In this document: piece after piece, positions 12,859-64,000 of the stretch
Layout of the letters: each line of letters begins with the position of its first letter
Position numbering within the stretch: position 1 is the stretch's first letter
Assembly: GCA_009760855.2 (NCBI GenBank)
Contig: WPIO01000028.1
Location: 4,299,501 to 4,363,500, forward strand
DNA from: Cristatella mucedo
Lineage: Eukaryota > Bryozoa > Phylactolaemata > Cristatellidae
Length of the DNA: 64,000 nt
Reading direction: 5' to 3'
Notes under the pieces: generated by a model
What the model was told of the DNA's origin: nothing
The model's input: only the letters and a program-made list of their open reading frames with translations
The model's database searches: none
Translations under genes and position numbers: made by a program

Positions 12859-12990
12859 ATGAATAGCAAGGGAAACGGCAGTAAATACTCTGCGGAACAG
12901 CGCACTGCGAACGAGCATATGATCACTGCTCCCACCGGCTCCAGACGTAGTGTTAACAAAAGTATTAACACCAGCGAACAGCGAGGTTAG
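12859..12990 (+). other. 43-codon upstream ORF before PPP4R4
   Basis: An ATG-started frame (MNSKGNGSKYSAEQ...) ends at TAG 12988-12990, about 290 bp before the PPP4R4 ATG. The tail CAGCGAG/gttagc could be a weak donor, so it may be a leader exon or a uORF. No homology recognised. Confidence 0.2.
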
Positions 12991-13149
12991 CGATACTAAA
13001 GAGCCTCCCGGACATGCAGCCGCGCTGCTTTGGGCTTCTAAAAAAAAATACCGGGACCTGTTTCTAATGGCTCACCGAGGACAAAAGAGACTTGTCCAGG
13101 ACAGGAAGCGGTACTCCAGCTAGCGTCGAATGCGCAGGTATTGCACATG

Positions 13150-13157
13150 TGACGTCA
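13150..13157. promoter_or_regulatory. Full CRE palindrome TGACGTCA upstream of PPP4R4
   Basis: Perfect TGACGTCA, the CREB/ATF site, 124 bp before the ATG and so likely near the transcription start. No TATA box is visible nearby. One 8-mer can occur by chance; the function is inferred. Confidence 0.35.
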
Positions 13158-13280
13158 TGAGAGTCATGGCGATACGATGCTGGTTTACGTATGGCGGCTG
13201 CTGGTAGCAGGTTGGTAGTAACCTGCCTGGCTAGTTAAGAACAACTTCGCTGGAGCCTCTCCAAAACCTTAAAGACCGCT

Positions 13281-61950
<48,670 letters not shown>

Positions 61951-62263
61951 ATACACAGACTTCCCTTAACGCAGCTAACTGTCTAGGGTTTTCTCAGTAG
62001 GGAATTCTCATTGGGGCTCAGCTGTGCTGGCGTTTGATAAACTGCCCAAGGCCTGCGCAGTGGATCTTTCCTGTGAAAAGACAGCGTGTACCAGGCTTTC
62101 TGGGGATAAGGAAATATGTTCACTTGTGTCCGAAGCGGCAGCGTGCTTGCTTGCAAGCTTGTCACGTGCAAGTGTCTGAAGAGGCAGCTGACTAGCGGCT
62201 CTAGGATGGCATTACTCCAAGCTCTCGAAAGATGATGCTTGGCATTCATATCTGCTTAGCAGT
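61951..62263. other. DNA after the presumed PPP4R4 stop
   Basis: No polyadenylation signal AATAAA or ATTAAA seen. Either unusual 3' UTR or the start of a further intron. Confidence 0.5.
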
Positions 62264-62503
62264 GGTGTCTATGCTTGATTGATGTTCTTGTTTAAGGGTG
62301 TATGTGCTTGATTGATGTTCTTACTCAACGGTGTCTATGCTTGATTGATGTTCTTACTCAATGGTGTCTATGCTTGATTGATTTTCTTACTCAATGGTGT
62401 CTATGCTTGATTGATGTTCTCAATCAATTGCGTCTAAGCTTGATTGATGGTCTTACTCAAATGGTGTCTATGCTTGATTGATGTTCTTACTCAATGGTGT
62501 CTG
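62264..62503. repeat. 33-bp minisatellite, seven units
   Basis: Units beginning ggtgtctatgcttgattgat start at 62264, 62297, 62330, 62363, 62396, 62429, 62463 and partly 62496. Confidence 0.92.
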
Positions 62504-62504
62504 T

Positions 62505-62840
62505 CATTGACTTCAAGGCTTTGTCACTCATTTTTAGTTCCCTTGATTCTCTAGCTGCAGCCTACCTATCCGAACTACTTGCCAAACAGGTTAGGCACCG
62601 TACCAACCACTCATCTGACTCAAGTCGTTTAGCTGTGCCTCTGACTAACCTCGAATCCTTTGGAGACTGTGCCTTTAGGTCGAATGCTTCCAAAGCCTGG
62701 AACCTACTGCCGGCATATCACAACTTGACTTGATGGCATTTGAAAATAAGCCAAAAACTCACCCTTTCCTAACAGCATTTGCTGGGTCCGTGTAAATTGT
62801 CCTTCGTGTGTTTATGACTGCTGAAACTGTACATTATATC
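62505..62840 (+). mobile_element. L2-type LINE, 3' ORF2 fragment
   Basis: IDFKALSLIFSSLDSLAAAY and LESFGDCAFRSNASKAWNLL. It starts exactly where the 33-bp minisatellite ends and stops before the family 2 SINE. Confidence 0.85.
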
Positions 62841-62860
62841 GCTAGCCATTTGAGATGGTT

Positions 62861-63006
62861 GCCGAGCTGGTTTGGTCTAGCGGTTAAGGTGCTCACCCCG
62901 ACCAAGGTCTGACCGAGGTCGTGGACTCGAGCCCCGAGGCATATGTGAAGCGCTTGAATAGAGATTAAGTTCTCTTAGGGCGCTATATAAATGAATTATA
63001 TTTATT
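62861..63006 (+). mobile_element. tRNA-derived SINE with L2-type 3' end (family 2)
   Basis: Head gccgagctggtttggtctag cggttaagg (tRNA A box), B box ggactcgagcccc, tail gaagcgcttgaatagagatt aagttctcttagggcgc. The tail aligns at most positions with the L2 3' end at 21833-21885. Confidence 0.88.
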
Positions 63007-63029
63007 TTTATGGTTTCTTTGCAGCAAAT

Positions 63030-64000
63030 GTAATAATAGTAATGATTCTTTAGTTTAGCGCCCTAGGAGAACTTCTTTGCCATTCAGGTGCTGAACACCT
63101 AGCAAGAGAAGTATCCAATGGAAGTAATAAAAGACCAAAGACCAATAGTTTATGCTAACCACGGTATCCTGCTTAGGCAAGCATACCAGAGCACACAATT
63201 ATCGTGATAAGACAAGCATGCAAAAGCATGCCGCAGACTCAAGAACCCTGATCAGTAAGATCCCTGGCTAGCAACAGTCATCAATCAATCATGCACAGAC
63301 AAGCAAAGCACACAGAAAAAAGACAGGTCCGATCGGGGCTATAGAAAAGCATACCCCCTTTGCCCTTAGTCAAGACGTGCACAGTTTCATGATGCAGAAC
63401 CACTCAGAAGTGCAAATCACTTGGACAGAGCAAAGGCTGTGTAGAACATGTAAATGTTCAGCTTCTTTTTGGAATGCCATAAGATCGGGTGATGACGTGA
63501 TCTCAGTCCGTAGTGAGTTCCACACTTTGGGAGCTTAGTAACTGAAGGCATGGTCTCTGAGAGATGTGAAGCTAGTTAGGGGCACAAGTAATCAACCCGA
63601 GTCAAAAGAGTGTGGTGCGATGGGCCAGCCTGATATGAAATTAATTCATATGAGTAGTGTGACAGAATCTTAAAGTTGATACGCTGATTGATAAGCAACC
63701 AGCTGTGGTGTGATGTGACACTTGGGACGTTGACGACTAAGCTTCCCGGTATAAGATAAGCCTAGATAAGCCTAGCCTCCCAGTTTTTCACCGAGTGTAA
63801 ACGTGTAAAGTGAAGCTCTTTAATCCACGATTGGAAAGACCTACGAGTGTTGAGTTATTGAAGTCATGTCGAGATGTCACGAATGCGTGAACCATCTTGT
63901 TTGTGGTGTCTTTATTCAGGCATGACTGCAGTTTTGCAATGTTATGTAAGTAAAAGTAGGCTGATTGACTATGGGAGCTGATGTGCAGATCTAGTGACTG
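63030..64000 (-). mobile_element. L2-type LINE (second subfamily), runs off the window
   Basis: Minus strand: tail with gcgccctaggagaacttc like SINE family 2, long UTR, then worn ORF2 (gtgagttccacactttggga; tcgagatgtcacgaatgcgt). Continues past 64000. Confidence 0.75.

Noticed and set aside
62264-62503. Regular 33-bp spacing resembling a CRISPR array
   Set aside because: Units are continuous with no unique spacers, in animal DNA beside LINEs; it is a minisatellite.

Overview
The window is animal (metazoan) nuclear DNA: split genes with GT-AG introns, tRNA-derived SINEs, L2-type LINEs and long microsatellites. The species cannot be named from sequence alone. The abundant L2-type LINEs with (ATT)n tails suggest an invertebrate or an early-branching vertebrate rather than a mammal.

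The main content is one gene on the + strand: an apparently complete orthologue of PPP4R4, a HEAT-repeat regulatory subunit of protein phosphatase 4. I resolved 19 coding exons from ATG 13281 to TAA 61950. All splice phases are consistent and the protein is about 866 residues, close to the vertebrate length of about 873 (recalled, not searched). Introns run from 115 bp to 5.7 kb, and the larger ones are filled with repeats.

Layout: 1-13280 is intergenic. It holds a GC-rich perfect palindrome with short tandem repeats (1339-1557), a CpG-rich block with two hairpins (4188-4735), SINE and L2 pieces, (CA)n and (TA)n tracts, and a weak candidate minus-strand membrane-protein exon (11378-11617). 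13281-61950 is PPP4R4. Its introns carry more than 25 L2 fragments in both orientations (one with a 359-codon open reverse-transcriptase frame at 20594-21670), seven copies of a tRNA-type SINE, one copy of a second SINE, unclassified repeats, and two antisense coding-like islands (34676-35129 in intron 7, 53806-54350 in intron 15). 61951-64000 is downstream DNA with a 33-bp minisatellite, L2 fragments and a second copy of the L2-tailed SINE.

The second SINE shares its 3' end, including a conserved hairpin, with the L2 elements, as expected of a LINE and the SINE it mobilises. I found no operons, CRISPR arrays, intact tRNA or rRNA genes, or viral genes. The less certain items are the antisense islands, the exact terminal exon of PPP4R4 and the CpG-rich block.
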